A stretch of DNA of 64,000 bases, taken from the NCBI RefSeq assembly GCF_016598485.1, contig NZ_JAEMUW010000008.1, forward strand, positions 1 through 64,000, written 5' to 3'. Of this stretch, positions 53,861 through 64,000 are shown in pieces (the stretch's first letter is position 1; each line of letters begins with the position of its first letter). Source of the stretch: Micromonospora coerulea (GTDB lineage Bacteria; Actinomycetota; Actinomycetes; Mycobacteriales; Micromonosporaceae). A program made the translations under genes and the position numbers. A model generated the notes under the pieces. That model was not told where the DNA came from and ran no database searches. It was given only the letters and a program-made list of their open reading frames with translations.

Positions 53861-54585
53861 TTGACCCAGATCGAGATCAATCCGGGCCAGTTGACCAACG
53901 CCGCCCGCGGCCTGGAGGAGTTCGTCGCGCCGGACCTGACGGAGGCGGCGCGGCGGATCGCCGACTCGTACCGGTTGGACCCGCCCGGTCTGGGTGCCCT
54001 GTTGTCGTTCGCCGAGGGCTATTACAACTCCGTCGCCGACTACCAGCTGCGCAACCTGGAGACCGCGGCGGAAGTCGTCCGGGCGGTCGCCGGAGGGCTG
54101 CGCCAGACCGTGGCCAACTACCACGCCGCCGAGCAGGCGAATGTCGAGCTGCTGCTGGCGCCCGCCGCCGCCGATCCGGACGGCTACCTCGGCGGTCTCA
54201 GTGACGCCGGCTTCCCCCGCCTCTTCACCGACCCGCTCGGCGGGATCGACGGGCTGGGCGACGGCGCCGCCGAGGCGCTGACGGTCGCCAGCCAGACCAT
54301 GTTCGTCGGCCTCGGGGTCGCCACCGCGGCGATGGCCCCGGACTACCTGCCCGCCCCGATCACCGCGGCGGCCATGGTCGCGAACGGATTCTCCGTCATC
54401 GAGGCGGCGCGGGAGCTGGGTGCGGTGGCGGCCACCCTGGAGGGGTCGGTCATCAAGAAGTTCGACGAATACGCCACCGGTGCGACCGCCGGCTGGGTGG
54501 ACGCCAGCGTGGTCGAGTACCGCGACATCGTTGCGACGGCACATCGGACCTGCGGCAGGTCAAGATCGCCTGGCATTCCGCCTGA
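53861..54585 (+). pseudogene. WXG100-like / ESX-associated protein with apparent frameshift near its end
   Basis: A TTG start (53861) after GGGTGG leads a roughly 240-residue protein. The first 110 residues are helical like WXG100/EspC-type secretion targets, followed by a Gly/Ala-rich hydrophobic stretch and DEYATGATAGWVDASVVEYR. At about 54538 the natural ending (GTSDLRQVKIAWHSA, stop 54583-54585) lies in another frame. One missing G in the GACGGCAC run explains it. As given, the frame runs on into the next gene to 55030. It is either a sequencing error or a real mutation. Confidence 0.6.
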
Positions 54586-54608
54586 CCGAGGAAGGGGCAG
54601 CAGCGTCG

Positions 54609-55030
54609 ATGAACGGTTTCGAGGCCCAGATCCAGCAGGCCATGCGGCAGGTGCGGCAGCGGCTGGACGCGTTCGAGCAGCACCGCACCCTGCTCGCCGA
54701 GGCGGAGGGCGAGGGGACCGGCGCGGACGGCCTCGTCACCGCCCGGGTCGGTGCCGGTGGCCAGGTACGCGACCTGGAAATCAACCCGCGCGCGATGCGG
54801 CTGAACAGCCACACCCTGCGGGAGGAGATCCTCGCCGCCATCCGCGCCGCGACCGCGAACTGGACCGAGGCGGTCCAGGAGGCGACCGCCCGCCCGCCGG
54901 TCGACCCGAGCAGCTGCTGCGGGACTTCGGCGTCGGCCCCGAACTGAAGGCGACCATGGCGCAGTTCTCCCAGCGGGCCGCCGACATCGAGCAGAACCCG
55001 TCCGCCCTCCGCCGGGATCTGGCCGGATGA
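54609..55030 (+). pseudogene. YbaB/EbfC-like protein with apparent frameshift
   Basis: ATG 54609 begins a YbaB-like protein (MNGFEAQIQQAMRQVRQRLD, then GLVTARVGAGGQVRDLEINP). In the written frame it ends early at 54947 with an unnatural tail. A single added base near 54907 (in the CGACCCGAG stretch) restores EQLLRDFGVGPELKATMAQF and a stop at 55028-55030. That stop would overlap the ATG of the next gene (ATGA), as expected in a tight operon. This supports the idea of an indel or base-call error. Confidence 0.6.
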
Positions 55031-55668
55031 TCGGGCTGACCCCCGACCCGGGTGCCGTCGGCGAGACGCTGGTGGTTCGCGCGCCGCGCCGGCCCGGCCA
55101 CGCGATCTTCGGCTGGCTGGTGCCGGCCGGGCTCGGCATGGCGGCGCTGCTGGCGGTGCTGGTGGTGGTGCTGCTCTGGTCCCGGTCGCCGATCGCCGCG
55201 ATCGGGGGCGCCGCCTGCACCTTCCTGTTCGTGACGTTCTTCGTCCTGCTGCCCGGGGCACCGCTGGAGCAGCGCCGACGCACCGGCCGCGACGACAGCG
55301 TCGGGCTGCCGATGGCCGAGCTGTCGGCCGACGGCATCCGGGCCCGGTACCGGGTGCCGGGCCTCGCCGAGCGGCGCACCGGCACGCCGGCCAATCCGGC
55401 GTACGACGCGGCAGTGGGCTGGGCCGACGTCACCGGGTGGCGGTACGGGCGGGACCCGTACGGCCAGTCGGTGATCGTGGTCGAGGTGACCGACCCGGCG
55501 GCGGTGGCGCTGCGTCCCGCGGACCCGCTGCTCCGGTCCTACCTGGACCGGCTCGTGCGGGACGTGGGGTCGCCGGTGGTGGTCCGGGCACCGATCGGCG
55601 GGCCCGAGCAGGAGCGGGCCGTGGTGAACCGGTTGACCCGGCAGGGTGTGCCCCGCAGCGACGCCTGA
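55027..55668 (+). CDS. Two-helix membrane protein of unknown function
   Basis: 213 aa with two close helices (about 27-68) and a C-terminal cytoplasmic domain containing WADVTGWRYGRDPYGQSVIVVEV. No family recognised. ATG 55027 overlaps the restored stop of the YbaB-like gene. Third gene of the ESX-linked cluster. Confidence 0.7.
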   Translation: MIGLTPDPGAVGETLVVRAPRRPGHAIFGWLVPAGLGMAALLAVLVVVLLWSRSPIAAIGGAACTFLFVTFFVLLPGAPLEQRRRTGRDDSVGLPMAELSADGIRARYRVPGLAERRTGTPANPAYDAAVGWADVTGWRYGRDPYGQSVIVVEVTDPAAVALRPADPLLRSYLDRLVRDVGSPVVVRAPIGGPEQERAVVNRLTRQGVPRSDA

Positions 55669-55682
55669 CCGGCCGGACCTGC

Positions 55683-55714
55683 GGGCGGCGTCCGGCGGGT
55701 GCCGGACGCCGCCC
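55683..55714. terminator. Bidirectional terminator between convergent genes
   Basis: A 14-bp perfect stem (55683-55696 with 55701-55714), loop GGGT, in the gap before the leuA stop. Confidence 0.8.
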
Positions 55715-55720
55715 GAGGGC

Positions 55721-57661
<1,941 letters not shown>

Positions 57662-57860
57662 GACAGGGTGACCCTACGTGATCACGGCGGCCCGTGGTAG
57701 GTCGGTCCGACAGGTGAGACGCGAATCCCAGTACCTCGTGCCCCCCGCGACCGTTTCCGGGCCGCGAGGCTCTGCCCGTCCCGAAATGGATCATCTGGGA
57801 GGTACGGCGTGCCGGTCCACCCCACGACCGTCCGGCTGCGGGCGGGGGCGACCCGCTGAG

Positions 57861-58583
57861 ATGGGCCTGGAACTGCCGGACTGGTTGACCGAGCCGCTCA
57901 GCTGGGTCGGGCTGACCTGGCCGGAGGCCGACGAGGAGCTGCTCTTCGCCGCCGGCCAGCAGTGGCTCGCGTTCGCCGGCACGATGCGGACGGTGGCGCA
58001 GGGCGCCGAGGGTGCCGCGGACGCTGTCGGGACGTACAACTTCGGTGAGACGGTCGACGCGTTCCGCCGCTGGTGGGAACGGGACGACGGGCCGCGCCGC
58101 CGGCTCCTGGAAGACATCACCGCCGCCGAGATCATCGGCTGTGCGCTGATCATCTTCGCGGCGGTGACGCTGGCGTTGAAGATCGCCTTCATGGTCCAGC
58201 TGATCATGCTGGCGATCCCGGTGGCGGAGGCGCTGGCCGCGGCGGCGGCCACCTTCGGCGCGGCGGCCGCCGCCGTCCCGGGCCTGGTCGCGGCCGCCCG
58301 GGTCGCCTGCCGGCAGCTGATCAAACAGGCGGTGCACAAGGTCGAGGGGTAGCTGAAGCGGCTCTTCGCCCAGGCCAAGCAGCTGCTCAAGCGGGTGGAG
58401 GGCAAGCTCGCCCGGAAGGGGGCGAAGCCGGGCACCAAGGCCGCGCAGGACGTGATGGCCCGGACCCGGCACTACGGCAACGCCTCACCGGCAGACTTCG
58501 CCAAGGAGTTCCCCGAGCTGTCGCACGGGGTGAACCCGAACTTCGGCAAGGACCCCGCCTTCGGCATCAACTGCCAGAGCTGC
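57861..58583 (+). pseudogene. Polymorphic toxin relic, amber-interrupted and 3'-truncated
   Basis: ATG 57861 starts a WXG100-like toxin N-terminus (LPDWLTEPLSWVGLTWPEAD) with two hydrophobic helices. After KVEG an in-frame TAG (58350-58352) interrupts it, then the same frame continues with LKRLFAQAKQLLKRVEGKLA, HYGNASPADFAKEF, NPNFGKDPAFGINCQSCV. The last motif resembles the start of papain-like / glutamine-deamidase toxin domains with the catalytic Cys. The match ends at about 58583, where the nitroreductase gene begins on the other strand. A CAG-to-TAG change would explain the stop. No immunity gene follows. Confidence 0.65.
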
Positions 58584-58584
58584 G

Positions 58585-59115
58585 TCAGCGGAGGAGGAGG
58601 GTGGCGAGCGGGCGGCGGTGACGGAGTCCGGTCTCCCGGCGGCGCAGCTCCTCGGGCAGGGCGGACGGGTCGCCGAGTCGCCCGACGGCGGCCACCACCA
58701 GCGGCCGGACCTCCGGTGGCAGGTCCAGCTCGACGGCGAGACCGGCCCGGTCGAAGCGGGTGAGCTGGCGCACGTGCAGACCGAGCGCGGTGGCCTGCAC
58801 GGTCAGGTGGGCGATCGCCTGGCCCAGGTCGTACGCGGCCGGCTCGGGGTCACCGCCGGTGTGCGCGCCGACGACGAGGGCGGACGCGTGCCGGGCCCAG
58901 CGCTGGTCGTCGGCCGGCAGGCTGACCAGGATCCGCTTCCAGCTCTCGTCCTGACGGTGCCCGAGCGCGAACCGCCACGGCTGCGCGTTCCCGGCCGACG
59001 GGGCCCAGCGGGCGGCCTCCAGCAGCGAGGACGCCTCGTCGGCGGCCAGCTCGGCGTTCGGATCGAAGGACCGGGGGCTCCAGCGGAAGGCGAGCAGCGG
59101 GGTGAGGTCGGCCAT
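58585..59115 (-). CDS. Nitroreductase family flavoprotein
   Basis: 176 aa, a short single-domain nitroreductase. Motifs: FRWSPRSFDPNAEL and ARWAPSAGNAQPWRF (FMN binding), then GQAIAHLTVQATALGLHV. Reduces nitro compounds or quinones with NAD(P)H. ATG 59115 is the start. Its end abuts the toxin relic. Confidence 0.9.
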   Translation of the reverse strand: MADLTPLLAFRWSPRSFDPNAELAADEASSLLEAARWAPSAGNAQPWRFALGHRQDESWKRILVSLPADDQRWARHASALVVGAHTGGDPEPAAYDLGQAIAHLTVQATALGLHVRQLTRFDRAGLAVELDLPPEVRPLVVAAVGRLGDPSALPEELRRRETGLRHRRPLATLLLR

Positions 59116-59199
59116 GAGGAAAGAGTCCCCTATGGGTGATTCGCCCCCTGGCGTGGGTGCCGGAGATGTGGCGAAAAGCACCCGTAACGTCACGCAGGG

Positions 59200-59982
59200 T
59201 CAGGACGTTCCCGCGCTCGGGCCGTCCGACGGCGCGGGCGCGGCCCGGCCGACCGGGTCGCCGTCCACCACCGGGCCGGCGAGCTGCACGGTGCCCGGCG
59301 CCGGTGCGGGCTCGCCGGCGAGCGTGAGGGTGCCGAAGTCGGCCCGGACCGCGGTCGGGGTGCCGTCCGGCCGGTAGCAGTAGATGCCGACGTCCAGCGG
59401 TGCGTTGAGCGAGGCGGAGGTCGACTCGACCGAGTAGCACCGGCCGGTGGTGCCGGCCGGGGTCGTGGCCGGGGAGACGGCCAGCGGGGCCCGCCGATCG
59501 GTGAGCACCTCCAGCCAGTCGGTGAACGGGTGCTGCACCCGGGGATCGAGCCGCCGCGGGACGGCGTCGTCGGGGTCGCCGAGGCGTACGCAGCTGGCCG
59601 GCTCCGGTCGTCCCGGCGACGGCAGGGCGCACTGGAAGAGCCCGTCCGTGGTCGCGGCGAGCGAGACGTCCACCGTGCCGCCCAGTCCCCAGGCCGGCAC
59701 GTCGACCCGCCAGGTGCCGTCGTTCGCGCTGGTCACCACCACCGTCCGCGCCGGGACGTCCGGCGTGCCGAAGGCGTACCGCGCGGTTAGGTGCCGGTCC
59801 TGGGCGGCCGCCGCCAGCGCGGCCAGCTCGTCGCGCGCGGCGTCCACCCCGGCCGGCACCGGGTCGGCGGTGGCGAGCGGGGCCGGCGCCGGCGGGTCGG
59901 TGGCGCAGGCGGCCAGCAGCGCCGGCAGGGTGAGCGCCAGGACGCCGGTCAGTCGCCGGGTCGCGCGGAGATGAGCGTGCAC
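59200..59982 (-). CDS. Hypothetical lipoprotein
   Basis: 260 aa with a lipobox (LLAAC) and an external domain with four cysteines (GLFQCALPSP, ASCVRLGD, GRCYSVEST, GIYCYRPDG), probably two disulfides. No family recognised. A Pro/Ala-rich tail ends the protein. Divergent from lysC. Confidence 0.75.
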   Translation of the reverse strand: MHAHLRATRRLTGVLALTLPALLAACATDPPAPAPLATADPVPAGVDAARDELAALAAAAQDRHLTARYAFGTPDVPARTVVVTSANDGTWRVDVPAWGLGGTVDVSLAATTDGLFQCALPSPGRPEPASCVRLGDPDDAVPRRLDPRVQHPFTDWLEVLTDRRAPLAVSPATTPAGTTGRCYSVESTSASLNAPLDVGIYCYRPDGTPTAVRADFGTLTLAGEPAPAPGTVQLAGPVVDGDPVGRAAPAPSDGPSAGTS

Positions 59983-60230
59983 CGGGACATTCTGCGGGGT
60001 GGGGACAGGTCCCGGGAGCCGGCCGTACGGCTTCCGTCCCGGCGTGTCGCGCCGGCCGCCGCCGCCGGCGGGTCGGGCCTGGTGGACCGCCCGACGCCGG
60101 GCCGGATGGTGGGATCACCCGACCCGGCCGCGGGCGCCGCCGGATACCCTGATGAGGTCTGACACGCGCCGCCGGACCGGATCCCGGCGGCGTCGGCACG
60201 CTCAGGGTCGCTGGGAGGGAGTGCACCGTC

Positions 60231-61496
60231 GTGGCACTCGTGGTGCAGAAGTACGGCGGGTCCTCCGTCGCCAATGCCGAGCGGATCAAGCGGGTGGCCG
60301 AGCGCATCGTGGCCGCCCGCAAGGCCGGCGACGACGTCGTGGTGGTGGTCTCCGCGATGGGGGACACCACCGACGAGCTGCTCGACCTGGCCAACCAGGT
60401 CAGCCCGCTGCCGCCCGGCCGCGAGCTCGACATGCTGCTCACCGCCGGGGAGCGGATCTCCATGGCGCTGCTCGCCATGGCCATCCACAACCTGGGGTAC
60501 GAGGCCCGCTCGTTCACCGGCTCGCAGGCCGGCGTGATCACCACCTCGGTGCACGGCAGGGCCCGGATCATCGACGTCACCCCGGGCCGGCTCAAGGGCG
60601 CGCTCGACGAGGGCGCGGTGGTCATCGTGGCCGGCTTCCAGGGCGTCTCGCAGGACACCAAGGACGTCACCACGCTGGGCCGGGGTGGGTCGGACACCAC
60701 CGCCGTGGCGCTCGCCGCCGCGCTCGACGCGGACGTCTGCGAGATCTACACCGACGTGGACGGCATCTTCAGCGCCGACCCGCGGATCGTGCCGAACGCC
60801 CGGCACATCAAGCACATCACCTACGAGGAGATGCTGGAGCTGGCCGCCTGCGGCGCCAAGGTGCTGCACCTGCGCAGCGTGGAGTACGCCCGGCGCGCGG
60901 GGTTGCCGATCCACGTCCGTTCGTCATACTCGACCAACACCGGCACGCTGGTCACCGGATCGATGGAGGACCTTCCTGTGGAACAGGCACTGATTACCGG
61001 GGTCGCCCACGACCGCAGCGAAGCGAAGATCACCATTGTCGGGGTGCCCGACGAGCCGGGCGCCGCGGCGAAGATCTTCGACACCGTCGCGGGTGCCGAG
61101 ATCAACATCGACATGATCGTGCAGAACGTCTCCACCGAGGGCACCGGCCGCACGGACATCTCCTTCACCCTGCCCAAGACCGACGGCCCGACCGCGATGG
61201 CCGCGCTCAGCAAGATCCAGGAGTCGGTCAAGTTCAAGGGCCTGCTCTACGACGACCACGTCGGCAAGGTCTCGCTGATCGGCGCCGGGATGCGCTCGCA
61301 CCCGGGCGTCGCGGCCGGCTTCTTCGCCGCCCTCGGCGCGGCCGGGGTGAACATCGAGATGATCTCCACCTCCGAGATCCGGGTCTCCGTGGTCTGCCGG
61401 GACACCGACCTCGACAAGGCGGTCCGGGCCATCCACGACCAGTTCGAGCTGGGCGGCGACGCCGAGGCCGTGGTCTACGCCGGCACCGGGCGGTAA
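60231..61496 (+). CDS. lysC: Aspartate kinase (alpha subunit, with internal beta start)
   Basis: 421 aa. Kinase domain with [29 protein letters not shown] and YTDVDGI; two ACT domains at the end ([17 protein letters not shown] and [17 protein letters not shown]) bind lysine/threonine. Phosphorylates aspartate at the head of the lysine, methionine, threonine and isoleucine pathways and feeds asd, 4 nt downstream. GTG 60231 follows GGGAGGG. An internal start at 60978 would give the separate beta subunit. Confidence 0.97.
   Translation: MALVVQKYGGSSVANAERIKRVAERIVAARKAGDDVVVVVSAMGDTTDELLDLANQVSPLPPGRELDMLLTAGERISMALLAMAIHNLGYEARSFTGSQAGVITTSVHGRARIIDVTPGRLKGALDEGAVVIVAGFQGVSQDTKDVTTLGRGGSDTTAVALAAALDADVCEIYTDVDGIFSADPRIVPNARHIKHITYEEMLELAACGAKVLHLRSVEYARRAGLPIHVRSSYSTNTGTLVTGSMEDLPVEQALITGVAHDRSEAKITIVGVPDEPGAAAKIFDTVAGAEINIDMIVQNVSTEGTGRTDISFTLPKTDGPTAMAALSKIQESVKFKGLLYDDHVGKVSLIGAGMRSHPGVAAGFFAALGAAGVNIEMISTSEIRVSVVCRDTDLDKAVRAIHDQFELGGDAEAVVYAGTGR
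60978..61496 (+). CDS. lysC: Internal in-frame aspartate kinase beta subunit
   Basis: GTG 60978 ([17 protein letters not shown]) lies in frame within lysC and is preceded by GGAGG with an 8-nt spacer. The product, 172 aa, is the two-ACT-domain regulatory subunit that forms alpha2-beta2 kinase in corynebacteria and other actinobacteria. The codons in front of it (GAC CTT CCT) are less GC-rich than average, as if shaped to make a ribosome site. Confidence 0.7.
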   Translation: MEQALITGVAHDRSEAKITIVGVPDEPGAAAKIFDTVAGAEINIDMIVQNVSTEGTGRTDISFTLPKTDGPTAMAALSKIQESVKFKGLLYDDHVGKVSLIGAGMRSHPGVAAGFFAALGAAGVNIEMISTSEIRVSVVCRDTDLDKAVRAIHDQFELGGDAEAVVYAGTGR

Positions 61497-61500
61497 CCCG

Positions 61501-62562
61501 ATGACCTCGCTGCCCACCCTCGCCGTGGTCGGGGCGACCGGTGCCGTCGGCACGGTCATGTGCCAGCTGCTCTCCTCCCGGCGCAACGTCTGGGGAGAGA
61601 TCCGGCTGCTCGCCTCCGAGCGCTCGGTGGGCCGGCAGGTGCCCTGCCGTGGCGAGCAGCTGACCGTCCAGGCCCTCACGCCCGAGGCGTTCGACGGCGT
61701 CGACGTGGCCATGTTCGACGTGCCCGACGAGGTCTCGGCCGAGTGGGCGCCGGTCGCGGTCAGCCGGGGTGCGGTGGCGGTGGACAACTCCGGCGCCTTC
61801 CGGATGGACCGGGACGTGCCGCTGGTCGTTCCGGAGATCAACCCCGAGCAGGTACGCAACCGGCCCAAGGGGATCATCGCCAACGCCAACTGCACCACCC
61901 TGACGATGATCGTGGCGATCGCGCCGCTGCACCGCGAGTACGGCCTGCGCGAGCTGGTGCTCGCCTCGTACCAGGCGGTTTCCGGGGCGGGGCAGGCCGG
62001 CGTGGACACGCTGCACGCCCAGCTCGGCAAGATCGCCGGGGACCGGGTGCTCGGCTCCCGGCCGGGCGACGTCCGGCAGGCGGTCGGCGACGAGCTGGGG
62101 CCGTTCCCCGCCCCGCTGGCGCTGAACGTGGTGCCGTGGGCCGGCTCGCTCGCCGACGGCGGCTGGTCGTCCGAGGAGATGAAGATGCGCAACGAGTCGC
62201 GCAAGATCCTCGGGCTGCCCGACCTGAAGGTCTCCGCCACCTGCGTCCGGGTGCCGGTGGTGACCGGCCACTCGGTAGCGGTGCACGCGGTCTTCGCCAC
62301 CGAGGTGAACGCCGAGGGCGCCCGCGAGGCGTTGCGCAACGCCCCGGGCGTGATCCTGGTCGACGACCCCGCCGCAGGCGAGTTCCCGATGCCGATCGAC
62401 GCGGTGGGCACCGACCCCTCCTGGGTCGGCCGCATCCGCCGCGCCGTCGACGACCCGAGAGCCCTCGACCTCTTCGTCACCGGCGACAACCTCCGCAAGG
62501 GCGCCGCCCTCAACACCGCCCAGATCGCCGAACTCCTCGCCAAGGAACTCACCCGCCCCTAA
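61501..62562 (+). CDS. asd: Aspartate-semialdehyde dehydrogenase
   Basis: 353 aa. NADP-binding start VVGATGAVGTVMCQLL; catalytic cysteine in IIANANCTTLTMIVAI; SGAGQAGVDT and the His region follow. Reduces aspartyl phosphate to the semialdehyde. Starts 4 nt after lysC; one operon. Confidence 0.96.
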   Translation: MTSLPTLAVVGATGAVGTVMCQLLSSRRNVWGEIRLLASERSVGRQVPCRGEQLTVQALTPEAFDGVDVAMFDVPDEVSAEWAPVAVSRGAVAVDNSGAFRMDRDVPLVVPEINPEQVRNRPKGIIANANCTTLTMIVAIAPLHREYGLRELVLASYQAVSGAGQAGVDTLHAQLGKIAGDRVLGSRPGDVRQAVGDELGPFPAPLALNVVPWAGSLADGGWSSEEMKMRNESRKILGLPDLKVSATCVRVPVVTGHSVAVHAVFATEVNAEGAREALRNAPGVILVDDPAAGEFPMPIDAVGTDPSWVGRIRRAVDDPRALDLFVTGDNLRKGAALNTAQIAELLAKELTRP

Positions 62563-62563
62563 C

Positions 62564-62609
62564 CCCCTCCTCCCCCTCCCCCTCCCCCTCCCCTCCCTCT
62601 CCCCTCCCC
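62564..62609 (+). repeat. Polypyrimidine C/T tract after asd
   Basis: An almost pure CCCCTCC-type run of about 46 bases begins right after the asd stop. The opposite strand has many GGGG/GGGGG tracts, so it could form a G-quadruplex. It may stall transcription from either side. Confidence 0.75.
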
Positions 62610-62680
62610 GCGATCTTGCAGTTTGTGCCCGGGCGAATGGCGCGAAAGGCGCAAGACGCGGGCCTAAAGTGCATGATCGC
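62610..62680. repeat. 71-bp imperfect inverted repeat element
   Basis: Ends GCGATCTTGCAGTTT and AAAGTGCATGATCGC; the outer 22 bases match as an inverted repeat at about 18 positions. The interior holds GGCGCGAAAGGCGC. From memory, similar GCGATCTTGCACTTT-type palindromic units occur between genes in Micromonospora genomes. Only one copy is seen here. Confidence 0.55.
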
Positions 62681-62681
62681 C

Positions 62682-62758
62682 GGGGAGCGGGGAGCGGGGA
62701 GCGGGGAGCGGGGAGCGGGGAGCGGGGAGCGGGGAGCGGGGAGCGGGGAGCGGGGAGT
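62682..62758 (+). repeat. Tandem heptamer GGGGAGC, ten perfect copies plus one
   Basis: Ten exact copies of GGGGAGC (62682-62751) and an eleventh ending in T (62752-62758), next to the stop of the GGDEF gene. Likely copy-number variable and G-quadruplex-prone on the + strand. Confidence 0.9.
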
Positions 62759-62761
62759 GGG

Positions 62762-64000
62762 TTAGGCGGCGGCTAGGCGGACGCCGTCGCGGCCGTGGCG
62801 CTTGACGGCGTAGAGGGCCTGGTCGGCGCGGCGCAGGGTCAGCTCGGGAGACTCGCCGGGGTGGGGCAGGGCGATGCCGACGCTGATCGTCCGGCCGGTA
62901 CGGCGTGCCGCCTCGGTGAGCCGCTCGGCGATCCGGACCGCCTCCTCGGGGCGGTTCACCTCGATCACCGCGACGAACTCGTCGCCGCCGATCCGGTACA
63001 GCTCGTCGCCGTGCCGCAGCGCCCCCTCCAGCGCCCGGGCCAGCCCGACCAGGAGCCGGTCGCCGGCCTGGTGGCCGTACGTGTCGTTGACGTTCTTGAA
63101 GCCGTCCACGTCGATCGCCAGCAGGGCGGTACGCCCCGGCGTGGCGGCCGCGATCCGCTGCCCGAACGGCCCGGTGTGCCGCAGCCCGGTGAGCGGGTCG
63201 GAACTGGCCTGCTCGCGCAGCCGGGCGAGGGTACGCAGCCGGTCCAGGCAGGTCCACGCCTGGCCGGCCAGCAGCTCCATCAGGTTCACCGTGGTCGGGT
63301 CGGGCCGCAGCAGCCGCTCGTCGGCGACCAGCAGCACGCCGCCGCCGTCGGGCGGCCCGACGGGCACCGCCACCAGGGTGCGCGCCCCGGCCCGGGCGAG
63401 GGGCAGGTAGTCGTCCGTCGGCGGGTGTCCCGCCTCGCCCAGGGTGTACGCCGAGCCGTCCCGGTGGGCCCGGGCGAGCAGCCGGCCGAGCGAGCCGGAG
63501 CCGGCCTCGGTCAGCTCGGCCCGGATCCGCGCCTCCAGCTCCCCCGGGGCGCTGGTGGGCGCGCCGAGGCGGGGCCCCCGGCGGCCGGCGAGGATCAGCA
63601 CGGCGGCGGAGAGGGTCGAGACGTCCCGGGCCGCGGTGATCGCGGCGGTCATCAGGTCCCAGTCGGTGGGTGCGGAGGTCATCGCGGCGGCGTGCCGGAG
63701 CAGCTTCTCGCTGCGGCTCTCCGCCGGCGGCCCGCCGAGCGCGGTGATCCGGGTGCCGAGCCGGGCGGCCAGCCGCTCCGCGGTCGCCCGCCATGGTCCC
63801 AGCTCGACCGGGTCACTCCACTGCAGGTCGAGCACGCCGATCGGCCGGCCCGCCGGGTCCAGCACCGGTACGCAGAGCTCGGCGGTCACGTCGGGGCGTA
63901 CCGGCAGGTAGTCGGGGTCGGTGGTGATGTCGGTGACGGTGGCCGGCTCGCCGGAGGCGTACACCCGGCCCACGATGCCGGCTTTCGGCGGCACCGTGGA
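62762..64000 (-). CDS. GAF-GGDEF diguanylate cyclase (5' end outside window)
   Basis: The visible 413 codons begin within a GAF domain (GIVGRVYASGEPATVTDI, then AELCVPVLDPAGRPIGVLDL), continue with a second GAF-like part (about 110-240) and end in a GGDEF domain. The active site GGDEF is intact, and an inhibitory site RxxD (RHGD) lies exactly five residues before it, so product inhibition is expected. Makes cyclic di-GMP from two GTP under control of a sensed signal. The true start lies to the right of position 64000, because the frame stays open to the edge. Confidence 0.9.
   Translation of the reverse strand, partial: STVPPKAGIVGRVYASGEPATVTDITTDPDYLPVRPDVTAELCVPVLDPAGRPIGVLDLQWSDPVELGPWRATAERLAARLGTRITALGGPPAESRSEKLLRHAAAMTSAPTDWDLMTAAITAARDVSTLSAAVLILAGRRGPRLGAPTSAPGELEARIRAELTEAGSGSLGRLLARAHRDGSAYTLGEAGHPPTDDYLPLARAGARTLVAVPVGPPDGGGVLLVADERLLRPDPTTVNLMELLAGQAWTCLDRLRTLARLREQASSDPLTGLRHTGPFGQRIAAATPGRTALLAIDVDGFKNVNDTYGHQAGDRLLVGLARALEGALRHGDELYRIGGDEFVAVIEVNRPEEAVRIAERLTEAARRTGRTISVGIALPHPGESPELTLRRADQALYAVKRHGRDGVRLAAA

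Noticed and set aside
53861..55030. One 390-codon fusion protein as written
   Set aside because: The second half of the frame is an out-of-frame reading of the YbaB-like gene, then its true end; two indels explain the data better.
62682..62758. CRISPR-like repeat array
   Set aside because: Units are 7 bp without spacers, so it is a simple tandem repeat; no cas genes are present.

Overview
The window is very GC-rich, gene-dense actinobacterial chromosome. Strong GC bias at third codon positions, frequent GTG starts and the gene families present (AftD/DUF3367, DUF3068, DUF2613, DUF6230/DUF6114, ESX/WXG100-like proteins, LysC with an internal beta-subunit start) point to Micromonosporaceae, most likely Micromonospora or a close relative. 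This is inferred from content; no rRNA lies in the window.

Layout. 1-4 kb: an F420/NADP-type oxidoreductase, a VanW-family membrane protein and NudC. 4-22.6 kb: an envelope region. A leftward operon encodes an AftD-like arabinofuranosyltransferase, a MOP-type flippase and a secreted DUF4185 plus five-FN3 protein. Divergent from it are two large polytopic (GT-C-like) membrane proteins and a tiny DUF2613-like secreted protein, followed by a GT4 glycosyltransferase, an acyltransferase-3 protein, a DUF3068 protein and a DUF6230-DUF6114 pair. From memory, several of these families also cluster in the mycobacterial Rv0225-Rv0236 region. 22.6-31.4 kb: housekeeping and metabolism (DUF885 peptidase, EamA exporter, PHP phosphoesterase, M23 lipoprotein, TadA with its partner, TetR-thioesterase, DeoD).

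31.5-40.5 kb: an accessory island bounded by tRNA-Ser(CGA) on the + strand and tRNA-Ser(GGA) on the - strand. Each tRNA has the remains of a tyrosine-integrase gene just beyond its 3' end, and both remnants face inward. Inside are DUF805, an MFS exporter, a membrane-anchored NACHT NTPase, two coupled unknown genes, and an ArsR repressor divergent from a His-rich CDF metal exporter.

40.5-51 kb: the SRP RNA, dnaX, ybaB and recR, then a five-gene peptide/nickel-class ABC importer operon. 51-59 kb: a secreted HNH-family protein, a DHA2 exporter, an ESX-linked cluster in which two adjacent genes carry apparent single-base frameshifts, leuA preceded by a short leader peptide with three consecutive rare CTT leucine codons, and a polymorphic-toxin relic broken by an amber codon and a 3' truncation. 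59-64 kb: a lipoprotein, lysC-asd (lysine/threonine/methionine/isoleucine branch), a repeat-rich convergent spacer, and a GAF-GGDEF diguanylate cyclase running off the right edge.
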